This document shows, piece after piece, positions 1 through 5,031 of a stretch of 5,031 nucleotides of DNA (position 1 is the first letter of the stretch; each line of letters starts with the position of its first letter). The stretch comes from JBGOUV01 sp041477815 (GTDB taxonomy: Bacteria; Acidobacteriota; Terriglobia; Bryobacterales; JACQDG01): positions 1 through 5,031 of the forward strand of contig JBGOUV010000452.1 of assembly GCA_041477815.1 (NCBI GenBank), given 5' to 3'. Position numbers and translations under genes: made by a program. Below the pieces are notes generated by a model. The model was not told the origin of the DNA and ran no database searches. It saw only the letters and a list, made by a program, of their open reading frames with translations.

Positions 1-209
1 CGCAGGTAAATGTCGTAGGCCCGCTTGGCAACTACGGGACCTTCCGCCTCGACGATCCGAACGATGCCTTCGGAAACCACGATCGTGTTGACGCTGCGAG
101 GATCATTCGCAGGCGACCCAGAATACTCTGAGTAATCGCTGAATGGCAGGCTGCCATCTCGCGATCTGACCGAAGGAATGAGCACTCGCCCCCGGTCAAG
201 GAGATCTCC
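1..209 (-). pseudogene. fragment A of a DUF3320-type superfamily I helicase, C-terminal region (runs off left edge)
   Basis: Reading the minus strand leftwards from the palindrome at 200-209 gives an open frame that leaves the window without a stop. Visible stretches are RGRVLIPS (194-171), LPFSDYSEY (149-123), DPRSVN (119 to about 87) and IVEAEGPVVAKRAYDIYL (56-3). From memory of the family, the pattern 'DPR...EGI.RIVEAEGPV...R.Y.LY' is the first half of the C-terminal DUF3320 region of large DNA2/NAM7-like helicases often linked to restriction or phage defence. The frame stays open to 263, where a TGA (266-264) closes it. It has no good start: only a GTG at 185, with no ribosome binding site, and the helicase domains that should precede it are absent. 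It is therefore a fragment cut on its N-terminal side. The piece that should follow it in the protein lies on the opposite strand from 198. Family assignment is from recall, without a search. Confidence 0.6.
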
Positions 210-479
210 GTCGTCAGAGTGAACGGGAGCCCACCGATCCGATTGCGAAGCAGGGGTCCGCGATCATTCGAGGAGATTCCACCGAGCGAGCTGCAAGTTG
301 TAGCAATGTACTTGGCGGAACGGCACGGCTTCTCATCGGGCAGCGACGAGCATCTGCGTGCGGTCTTGGAGTGCTTTGATCTCAAAAGGCTAACCACGCA
401 GGTCGGCACGACGTTGCTGGAGATCCTTGAGAGGAGACTCCCGTGCGTGGACGAGTTCATCAACAGAATCCCCAAGTGA
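198..479 (+). pseudogene. fragment B of the same helicase, extreme C-terminus with native stop
   Basis: The plus frame from the palindrome reads KEISVVRVNGSPPIRLRSRG, then PRSFEEIPPSEL, a helical stretch with AERHGFSSGSDEHLRAVLE, and DLKRLTTQVGTTLLEILERR, ending at TGA 477-479. From family knowledge, the pattern '.P.V..R..GPR...E.PP.EL......L.RAVL..F.L.RLT..V...LE' is the last ~85 residues of DUF3320-type superfamily I helicases, directly C-terminal to the part seen in fragment A. A GTG at 219 could start an 86-residue product; AAGGAG at 198-203 is 15 nt away, too far for a good ribosome binding site. It is more likely the tail of a broken gene. The frame continues open upstream to 132, but that stretch is antisense to fragment A and does not look like protein. 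Alternative: a free-standing small protein derived from the helicase tail. Confidence 0.6.
200..209. repeat. perfect 10-bp palindrome at the helicase inversion junction
   Basis: GGAGATCTCC equals its own reverse complement. It sits where the two helicase fragments meet head to head, and both readings pass through it: GDLLDRG on the minus strand and KEISVV on the plus strand. A short palindrome at such a join fits microhomology or fold-back template switching, or a recombination site copied at both ends of an invertible segment. By itself a 10-bp palindrome is unremarkable; its position is what matters. Confidence 0.6.
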
Positions 480-516
480 GGCGGTTGCATGGATCTGCAG
501 GAGGGTGGCGAAGCAA

Positions 517-545
517 CCTAGCCCTCTCGCTCAGTCGGTGCTAGG
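517..545. promoter_or_regulatory. inverted repeat CCTAGC-N17-GCTAGG upstream of the toxin-antitoxin pair, candidate operator
   Basis: Arms CCTAGC (517-522) and GCTAGG (540-545) are perfect inverse complements with a 17-nt spacer. The right arm lies inside an extended -10-like sequence, TG-C-TAGGAT (539-547), 25 nt before the antitoxin GTG. No convincing -35 sequence stands at the right distance, so the promoter itself is weakly supported. Type II antitoxins usually repress their own promoter through such repeats, which is the basis for the operator reading. A hairpin ending the upstream helicase fragment is less likely: the loop is long and no T-run follows. Confidence 0.35.
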
Positions 546-560
546 ATACGGTATGGGACT

Positions 561-566
561 GGAGAG
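561..566 (+). promoter_or_regulatory. ribosome binding site deciding the antitoxin GTG start
   Basis: GGAGAG lies 5 nt before the GTG at 572. The alternative in-frame ATG at 590 has only CAGCAG before it, so the GTG start is preferred. Confidence 0.6.
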
Positions 567-571
567 TTGCT

Positions 572-754
572 GTGGAGACGAAGCAGCAGATGTTGAAAGC
601 AATTGAGGAGCTTCCCGACGACGCTGGCGTCGAAGATGCCCTCGATCGGTTTTACCTGCTTTACAAGGTCGAGAAAGGTCTTCGTCAAGCGGATCGCGGT
701 GAACTCCTCAGTCAAGAAGAGGTTCGCCAACGCTTGGCGAAATGGCTGAAGTAA
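572..754 (+). CDS. small antitoxin-like protein of a type II toxin-antitoxin pair
   Basis: A 60-residue protein. It starts with a basic/acidic helix (METKQQMLKAIEELPDDAGV), followed by a helix rich in hydrophobic and charged residues (DALDRFYLLYKVEKGL), and ends with a motif of the form 'LSQEEV.QRLAKWLK'. Proteins of this shape, with 'LPDDA..EDA..R...L.K.E.GL......G...S.EEV..R..KWL', are commonly encoded just before ParE/RelE toxins. They are taken to bind and neutralise the toxin and to repress the operon. No recognisable DNA-binding fold can be assigned from sequence alone. Its last 13 nt overlap the toxin start at 742, the usual coupled arrangement. The GTG start is chosen for the GGAGAG 5 nt upstream. 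The gene appears intact although the toxin beside it is frameshifted. I cannot name the antitoxin family with certainty. Confidence 0.75.
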   Translation: METKQQMLKAIEELPDDAGVEDALDRFYLLYKVEKGLRQADRGELLSQEEVRQRLAKWLK

Positions 755-1042
755 GGTGGACACCGCAGGCGGCCGACGATCTTCGAGGCGATCTGCCTGT
801 TCATTGCTCGGGACGCTCCGCAAATAGCGGCGACCTTCGCCGACCGGGTAATCCGCGCCACCGATCGGCTGGCAAGCTATCCCCGTTTGGGGAGGATGGT
901 TCCCGAGTTGGGAATCGAGCACATTCGAGAGATCATCGTGGCCAGTTATCGCGTCATCTATCGGCTTCGACAAGACGATGTCCACCTTCTAACGGTGCAC
1001 CACGGCGCTCGGCCCCTGGACACCATAAAAATCGAGGCCTAG
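742..1042 (+). pseudogene. ParE/RelE-family toxin gene with a +1 frameshift at codon 15
   Basis: The ATG at 742, inside the last codons of the antitoxin gene, gives MAEVRWTPQAADDL up to CTT (781-783). The frame then turns into unlikely arginine- and proline-rich sequence. Skipping one base (C784) restores a typical toxin to the TAG at 1040-1042: EAICLFIARDAP, FADRVIRATDRLASYPRLGR, then IREIIVASYRVIYRL and VHLLTVHHGARPLDTIKIEA. The repaired product would be 99 residues, normal for this family. The 'S.P.LGR..PE......RE......YRVIYR......V.....HH..RPL' pattern is the standard ParE/RelE C-terminal half. Family members either cleave ribosome-bound mRNA (RelE) or poison DNA gyrase (ParE); the sequence does not settle which. 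Without correction the ATG frame runs to 1125 and makes no sensible protein. Explanations are a disabling mutation, a base-calling error, or +1 recoding at CTT-C. Confidence 0.85.
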
Positions 1043-1130
1043 GGCTAACCAGGCGCGGTCCACCAGCCCGTCCGCCGCCTCCTATTACCAATATTTTCAT
1101 GCCGGTGACCGGGCCAATTGCATAGAATAG

Positions 1131-2789
1131 CTATAAATGGGGCGAATGTTCAACGAATGGTGCGAGTGTGGTCCCGTGCCGCTGCAACAATCCCACCACC
1201 TCCCCCTGCCCCCGCCGAGTCGCCCACGCCAGCGGGGTGGCCCACGGTGGATCGTCAGGCAGGTTTGGTTTGGCGCCGCGACTGAGGAGCAGCTCGACCA
1301 TCAGGACCTTCCCGAATTTGGCCGCCCAGGCCAGCGGGGTCGAACAGATGTCCTCGTCACGCGCCTCGAGATCGGCTCCGTGGTCGAGGAAGAGGGCGGC
1401 CTTTTCCAGGTCGCCTTTCCTGGCGAACTCGTGCAGCGGCGTGATGTGCAGCCAGTCCGGGCGGCTCGGATTCATGCCGTGCTCAAACAGAAGCTCGGTC
1501 AATTCGCGCGTCTTGGCGGCGACGGCGACGCGCTGGGCCAGGTCGGGCTGGTAGCGGAGCATTAAGCGGACGAAGGCCTCGTGGCCATTTCCGGCGGCGC
1601 TCCCCAGCGCTTCAGGGTCGCCGGCCAGCGCGGGATGGGCGGCGAAGACGGCCGCCGCCGTGCGGACATCGCCGTAGTAGGCGAGCAGGCCCACGGATCG
1701 GGCAGCGCCATAGGAGGCGAGCAGCTCGATCATCTTTTCGTCCGAGTTCATCAGGGCAATACTCAGCGCGTCCGCCGAGCTTTCGACTTCCGGATTCGGA
1801 TGGGCGCCTTTCTCCAGCAGGAGCTTGGCGACGTCGAAGTGCTGGTTGTAGACGGCCGAATACAGCGCGTGACCCTGCGGTGCGATGCCCTCCTCGGGCA
1901 GATTCGGGTCGGCGCCACGGTCCAAGAGCAGCTTGACGATCTCCAGATGCCCCCTGGCGGCGGCGTTGCGCAGGGGCGACCCGGAGCCCAGGTAGTAGCT
2001 GTGGTAGTCGGAGACGCGATTGGCCAGCGAGGGGTCTGAATCGAGCAACTCTCTCACCCGCTTCTCGTCGCCCAGGTGCGCGGCCGTCCAAATGTCGAGG
2101 TGCGCGCCGCGAGCAAGCAGGTGCGCGAGCACTTCGCCAGGAGTGGTGGTGACGTCTTGGGGCACATCGCGCCAGCCGCGGTAGAAGTAATCGCCGTTGC
2201 TGAGATGGATCGGGCGCGCGCCGTCGCCGCGCCGCGCGTTGATATCCGCGCCGCGGCTCAGCAGCTCGTCGAGGAGGTCGATCTGCCGCGTCATCGTCGC
2301 CCAGTGGATGGGCTGACTCGATCGCTCGTCGCCGGCGTCCAGGAGCTCGGGCGAGGCGTCGAGCAGGCTCCGGACCTTTTCCGGATTACGCTCGCGGATC
2401 GCCGCGGCGACGGCGTTTCCCCGGGGTGAGGCGCCCTGCACGCCGGTGAGATGGGCCTCCAGCAGTCTCTGCATCTCACCGTACCCGCGATCGCTGGTGA
2501 TGTCGAGAAAGCTGTCGTTCACCGCCAGAACCAGCGGATCGACCCCGTGCGCGAGCAGGAATCGAGCGACTTCGACCTGGTTCTCCCGCACGGCGAAGTA
2601 CAACGGCGTGCGGTAGGTGTAATGGCAGCGCACCAGCGACGGGTCTTGGTGCACCAGCCGCCGGATCGTTTCCAGGTCGCCGGCGATGGCGGCGCAGAAC
2701 ATATCCCAGACGTCGACGCCCGTGCCGGGGGACCACTTCAGGGGTTCGTTCTTCTTTAACTCCTCGGGCCGGATCATTTCCCTTGACAT
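1131..2789 (-). CDS. ankyrin-repeat protein, cytoplasmic, 552 residues
   Basis: Nearly the whole protein is a solenoid of helix-turn-helix ankyrin units. Clear repeats include residues 60-86 (TPLYFAVRENQVEVARFLLA), 159-184 (QPIHWATMTRQIDLLDELLS), 271-297 (SPLRNAAARGHLEIVKLLLD), 308-332, 449-475 (TPLHEFARKGDLEKAALFLD) and 484-510 (TPLAWAAKFGKVLMVELLLS). More diverged units lie near 26-53, 124-150, 233-253, 341-362, 365-390 and 518-541. There is no signal peptide, membrane segment or enzyme domain, so a cytoplasmic protein-binding role is likely but the partner is unknown. The start is the ATG at 2789, which gives MSREMIRPEELKK. The frame stays open upstream, but that extension is antisense to padR and is rejected. 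An ATG at 2777 is an alternative, with AAGGGA almost touching it. An AGG lies 4 nt before the 2789 start. The gene is divergent from padR with a 51-bp gap and converges on the toxin gene. Confidence 0.9.
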   Translation of the reverse strand: MSREMIRPEELKKNEPLKWSPGTGVDVWDMFCAAIAGDLETIRRLVHQDPSLVRCHYTYRTPLYFAVRENQVEVARFLLAHGVDPLVLAVNDSFLDITSDRGYGEMQRLLEAHLTGVQGASPRGNAVAAAIRERNPEKVRSLLDASPELLDAGDERSSQPIHWATMTRQIDLLDELLSRGADINARRGDGARPIHLSNGDYFYRGWRDVPQDVTTTPGEVLAHLLARGAHLDIWTAAHLGDEKRVRELLDSDPSLANRVSDYHSYYLGSGSPLRNAAARGHLEIVKLLLDRGADPNLPEEGIAPQGHALYSAVYNQHFDVAKLLLEKGAHPNPEVESSADALSIALMNSDEKMIELLASYGAARSVGLLAYYGDVRTAAAVFAAHPALAGDPEALGSAAGNGHEAFVRLMLRYQPDLAQRVAVAAKTRELTELLFEHGMNPSRPDWLHITPLHEFARKGDLEKAALFLDHGADLEARDEDICSTPLAWAAKFGKVLMVELLLSRGAKPNLPDDPPWATPLAWATRRGQGEVVGLLQRHGTTLAPFVEHSPHL

Positions 2790-2811
2790 TCTACCTGAGC
2801 GGACGTATTCT
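2783..2811 (+). promoter_or_regulatory. sigma-70-type promoter of padR-permease operon
   Basis: A perfect -35 hexamer TTGACA (2783-2788), a 17-nt spacer, and a -10 hexamer TATTCT (2806-2811, four of six consensus bases). Transcription should begin near 2818, leaving a leader of about 20 nt before the padR ATG at 2841. The -35 hexamer overlaps the start codon of the divergent ankyrin gene (2787-2789). Confidence 0.75.
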
Positions 2812-2823
2812 TCTTCAGGTAGA
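2790..2823. promoter_or_regulatory. perfect 9-bp inverted repeat, candidate PadR operator
   Basis: TCTACCTGA (2790-2798) and TCAGGTAGA (2815-2823) are exact reverse complements separated by 16 nt. The left arm lies in the promoter spacer and the right arm covers the expected transcription start, so a bound dimer would block RNA polymerase. PadR regulators typically repress their own promoter through such dyads. The arm-to-arm distance (25 bp centre to centre) is wide for one winged-helix dimer and may mean two dimers or a looser site. Confidence 0.65.
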
Positions 2824-2840
2824 GCATCTACTACAAGCCC

Positions 2841-3179
2841 ATGGAACGCACGGAGCTTCTGCAAGGCACCCTCGACATGCTGATCCTGCGCACGCTGCTG
2901 CTCGGCCCGCTGCACGGTCACGGCATCGCCCACTCCATCCAGCGCACCTCCGATGACGTGTTGCTGGTGGATCACGGCTCCTTGTACCCGGCCCTGCACC
3001 GGCTGGTGCGGCGCAAGTGGATCATGGGCGAGTGGGGGACCAGCGAGCACAACCGCAAGGCTAAGTACTACCGGCTGACGGCCGAGGGCCGCAAGCAATT
3101 GGCGGCGGAGAGCTCGAAGTGGCAGCGTCTGACGGGCGCCATTGCCCGCATTATGCAGCCGGCGCGGGAGCAGGCGTGA
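2841..3179 (+). CDS. PadR-family winged-helix transcriptional regulator
   Basis: The 112-residue product is the length of the short, subfamily-2-like PadR proteins that accompany Acidobacteria permeases. It opens with LLQGTLDMLILRTLLLGPLHGHGIAHSI (about residues 6-33), the canonical PadR N-terminal helices. VDHGSLYPALHRLVRRKWI (about 43-61) is the recognition helix region. The wing follows, with WGTSEHNRKAKYYRLTAEGRKQL. A short C-terminal helix (SSKWQRLTGAIARIM) serves dimerisation. These proteins bind DNA as dimers and usually repress their own operon until a ligand, often a toxic small molecule, releases them. The ATG at 2841 begins the conserved MERTELLQGTLD; no strong Shine-Dalgarno precedes it (AGGTAGAG at 2817-2824 is 16 nt away). 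Its stop overlaps the permease start, so both are one transcript. The effector is unknown. Confidence 0.96.
   Translation: MERTELLQGTLDMLILRTLLLGPLHGHGIAHSIQRTSDDVLLVDHGSLYPALHRLVRRKWIMGEWGTSEHNRKAKYYRLTAEGRKQLAAESSKWQRLTGAIARIMQPAREQA
3166..3170 (+). promoter_or_regulatory. ribosome binding site for the permease, inside padR
   Basis: GGGAG stands 5 nt before the GTG at 3176 and supports that start over later in-frame starts. The GTG overlaps the padR TGA (GTGA), allowing reinitiation by the same ribosome. Confidence 0.7.
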
Positions 3180-5031
3180 AGCCGGACGATCTGGACGAGG
3201 AGGTCCGTAGTCACCTGGAGATGGAGACCGAGCGGAATATCGAACGCGGCCTGTCGCCGGAGGAGGCGCGGCAGGCGGCGCTGCGGTCGTTCGGCAGCGT
3301 GACCCGGACCCAGGAGCGGGTGTGGGAGATGCGGCCGGGGGCGCTTCTGGACGGCGCGCGGCAGGACCTCCGCTACGCCCTGCGGACGCTCCGGCGGGCG
3401 CCGGGGTTCACCGCCGTCGCCGTCCTGACCCTGGCCCTCGGCATCGGGGCCAGCACCACGATGTTCAGCGTGATTCGGGCGGTGCTGCTGCGGCCGCTGC
3501 CGTATCCGGAAGCGCACCGCCTCTACGAGATGACCGGTGTGGACGCGAGCGGCCGCGCCACGGCCGTCTCGGTGGCGGACTTTCTGTCACTGCGGGAGCG
3601 GGCGGCGAGCTGGGAGCAAATGGCCGTCTCGGCCCGGCTGCCCAACTACCTGGTTACTTACCTGATGACCGGCGTGCCCGAGCCCGCCACCGTCTTCGCC
3701 CCGCCGGTGGACGCGCGCTTCCTGACCACCATCGGGGTCCCGCCCGAGCTCGGTCGCAACTTCACGGCCGAGGAAGGCGCGCCCGGCGCGCCGCGGGTGG
3801 CCCTCATCAGCCATCGTTTGTGGCAGCAGAACTTCGCCGGCGACCCCCACGTCCTGGGCCGGTCTCTCCTGCTTAATGGCGAAGGCCACACCGTGATCGG
3901 GGTCATGCCGCCGGGGTTCCACTACCCCCACCGCCTCTTCGACATGTGGCTGCCGTGGCAGCCGGGCCCCGAGGATCTGCGGGATCGGCGGCAGCGCAAC
4001 GCGTCGGTGCTGGTGCGGCTCAAGCGAGGAGCGACTCCGGAACAGGCGCGCGCCGAGCTCGAAACATTGGCCCGCGACCTGGCGCGCCAGTACCCGGATA
4101 CGAATACCAACTGGCGTCCGGTGCTCACCCAGGTGGGCGCGCAGCAGGTCGCCCCGGTGCGCGACGGGGTATTGCTGCTGGGTGGCGCGGTGGCATGCCT
4201 ATTGTTGATGGCTTGCCTGAACGTGGCCAACCTGTTGCTGGCCCGCGCAGCCGAGCGGCGGAGCGAGATCGCCATTCGAGCGGCCCTGGGAGCGGGGCGC
4301 GGCCGGCTGCTCCGGCAGATGCTGGTGGAGAGCCTCCTGCTGGCGGTGCTGGGAGCGGGAGGCGGAATCCTGCTTACGTTCTGGGCCGGCCGCGCTGTGG
4401 CCGGAGCGTTCGCGGAACTGGTTCCCCGGATTGAAGACACCCGCCTGGACGCTCACGTGCTGGTGTTCGCCGTTCTGGCGGCGGCGCTGACGGCGGTGCT
4501 TTTTGGCGCCTGGCCGGCGCTGCGGGCTACCTCCTCCCGCCTCGCCGTGGCGCGTTTTCGGGTGTCTCCGTCGGGGGTCCTGGTAACGGCCCAAGTGGCG
4601 ATCTGCCTGGTGCTGCTGGCGGGCGCCGGACTGCTGCTGCGCAGCCTGGTGCGCCTGCTGGGGGTCGACCCCGGATTCCGCCCCCAGAGGATCGTCACCC
4701 TCAGCATTCCGTCCCCCCGGATCCGCGGTCCGCGGGAAGCCCAGCAGGTCGAGCGCTACCGCCGCATCGTCGAGCACGTGCGCACGCTGCCCGGGGTCGA
4801 GGCGTCCGGGCTGATCACGGTTCTCCCGCTGGGGCGGCTGCAAGCGACTGTCAAGTTCGGGATCGCGGGACGGCTTATGGACCCCCAGCGGACCGACGAG
4901 CTGCCGGGCGCCCAGCTCCGCACGGTGAGCGCCGGCTACTTCGAAACCATGCGCATTCCCGTGCTCCGGGGACGCGACTTCCTCGACTCCGACGGCCGCG
5001 AGGCCCCGCCGGTGGTCATCATCAACGAAGA
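3176..5031 (+). CDS. MacB/FtsX-like orphan permease (ADOP type), 3' end outside window
   Basis: The frame is open from the GTG at 3176 to the window edge (618 codons, no stop). Order of parts: a cytoplasmic prefix of about 60 residues (DDLDEEVRSHLEMETERNIE, then SPEEARQAALRSFGSV); a first membrane helix at about 78-101 (VAVLTLALGIGASTTMFSVI) followed by LLRPLPYP; a MacB-type periplasmic domain at about 112-325 with VALISHRLWQQNF, a VIGVMPPGF motif and ATPEQARAEL; a first FtsX domain with helices near 331-355, 383-407 and 427-447, including NVANLLLARAAERRSEIAIR and ALGAGRGRLLRQMLVESLLL; then a fifth helix (467-488, ending AGAGLLLRSL), VDPGF, and the second periplasmic domain. Family members are about 800-880 residues, so roughly 200 remain, including the final FtsX domain. 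MacB-like proteins couple ATP hydrolysis by a partner to efflux or envelope work; no ATPase is visible here and the substrate is unknown. The linker before helix five is shorter than usual. Confidence 0.95.
   Translation, partial: MKPDDLDEEVRSHLEMETERNIERGLSPEEARQAALRSFGSVTRTQERVWEMRPGALLDGARQDLRYALRTLRRAPGFTAVAVLTLALGIGASTTMFSVIRAVLLRPLPYPEAHRLYEMTGVDASGRATAVSVADFLSLRERAASWEQMAVSARLPNYLVTYLMTGVPEPATVFAPPVDARFLTTIGVPPELGRNFTAEEGAPGAPRVALISHRLWQQNFAGDPHVLGRSLLLNGEGHTVIGVMPPGFHYPHRLFDMWLPWQPGPEDLRDRRQRNASVLVRLKRGATPEQARAELETLARDLARQYPDTNTNWRPVLTQVGAQQVAPVRDGVLLLGGAVACLLLMACLNVANLLLARAAERRSEIAIRAALGAGRGRLLRQMLVESLLLAVLGAGGGILLTFWAGRAVAGAFAELVPRIEDTRLDAHVLVFAVLAAALTAVLFGAWPALRATSSRLAVARFRVSPSGVLVTAQVAICLVLLAGAGLLLRSLVRLLGVDPGFRPQRIVTLSIPSPRIRGPREAQQVERYRRIVEHVRTLPGVEASGLITVLPLGRLQATVKFGIAGRLMDPQRTDELPGAQLRTVSAGYFETMRIPVLRGRDFLDSDGREAPPVVIINE

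Noticed and set aside
3..131. Plus-strand open stretch entering from the left edge and ending at TGA 129-131, in frame with fragment B downstream
   Set aside because: It is antisense to the well-supported minus-strand helicase fragment, has no recognisable motif, and the minus reading matches a known family pattern. A premature stop joining it to 198-479 is therefore not needed.
32..490. 152-residue minus-strand open frame
   Set aside because: Serine- and arginine-rich with no motif; it overlaps both helicase fragments, which explain the region better in other frames.
1102..1112. CCGG-TGA-CCGG hairpin between the convergent toxin and ankyrin genes, possible terminator
   Set aside because: Stem of only four pairs and no T-run on either strand; not enough to call a terminator.
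1581..2429. Plus-strand open frames across the ankyrin gene
   Set aside because: Antisense shadows of the repeats; no start signals or recognisable motifs.
2790..3098. N-terminal extension of the ankyrin gene by 103 residues
   Set aside because: The extension is the antisense of padR and contains no ankyrin units; the ATG at 2789 begins plausible protein sequence.
3322..4434. Plus-strand open frames at 3322-3876 and 3946-4434 and minus-strand frames across 3068-4843
   Set aside because: All overlap the continuous permease frame from 3176, which has strong family motifs throughout. They are low-complexity Arg/Ala/Gly/Pro sequence typical of alternate frames in high-GC genes.

Overview
The window looks like a high-GC genome, most likely Acidobacteriota or a relative. 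The main reason is the right-hand half: a short PadR-family regulator translationally coupled to a MacB/FtsX-like permease that has its own N-terminal cytoplasmic prefix and no ATPase gene beside it. This pairing (often called ADOP, acidobacterial duplicated orphan permease) is typical of that phylum. The lineage call is inference from gene content, not from a marker gene.

Left part (1-1042) is accessory and damaged. Positions 1-209 on the minus strand and about 198-479 on the plus strand read as two adjoining pieces of the same C-terminal region of a large superfamily I (DNA2/NAM7-like) helicase of the DUF3320 type, but head to head on opposite strands. They meet at a perfect 10-bp palindrome (200-209). 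This is what the end of an inversion inside one gene would look like, or a chimeric assembly join. Next comes a type II toxin-antitoxin pair: a 60-residue antitoxin-like gene (572-754) overlapping a ParE/RelE-type toxin (742-1042). The toxin is interrupted by a one-base insertion at codon 15, exactly at a CTT-C sequence. An inverted repeat with a -10-like element lies just upstream of the pair.

Middle part (1131-2789, minus strand) is a single intact gene for a 552-residue cytoplasmic protein built almost wholly of ankyrin repeats. It converges with the toxin gene and diverges from padR.

Right part (2783-5031) holds a near-consensus sigma-70 promoter (TTGACA-17-TATTCT) carrying a perfect 9-bp inverted repeat that fits a PadR operator, then padR, then the permease, which starts on a GTG overlapping the padR stop and runs off the window after 618 codons. 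The likely logic is that PadR represses its own promoter and so the coupled permease. One operator arm also abuts the start codon of the ankyrin gene and contains its only Shine-Dalgarno-like bases, so the ankyrin gene may share this control.
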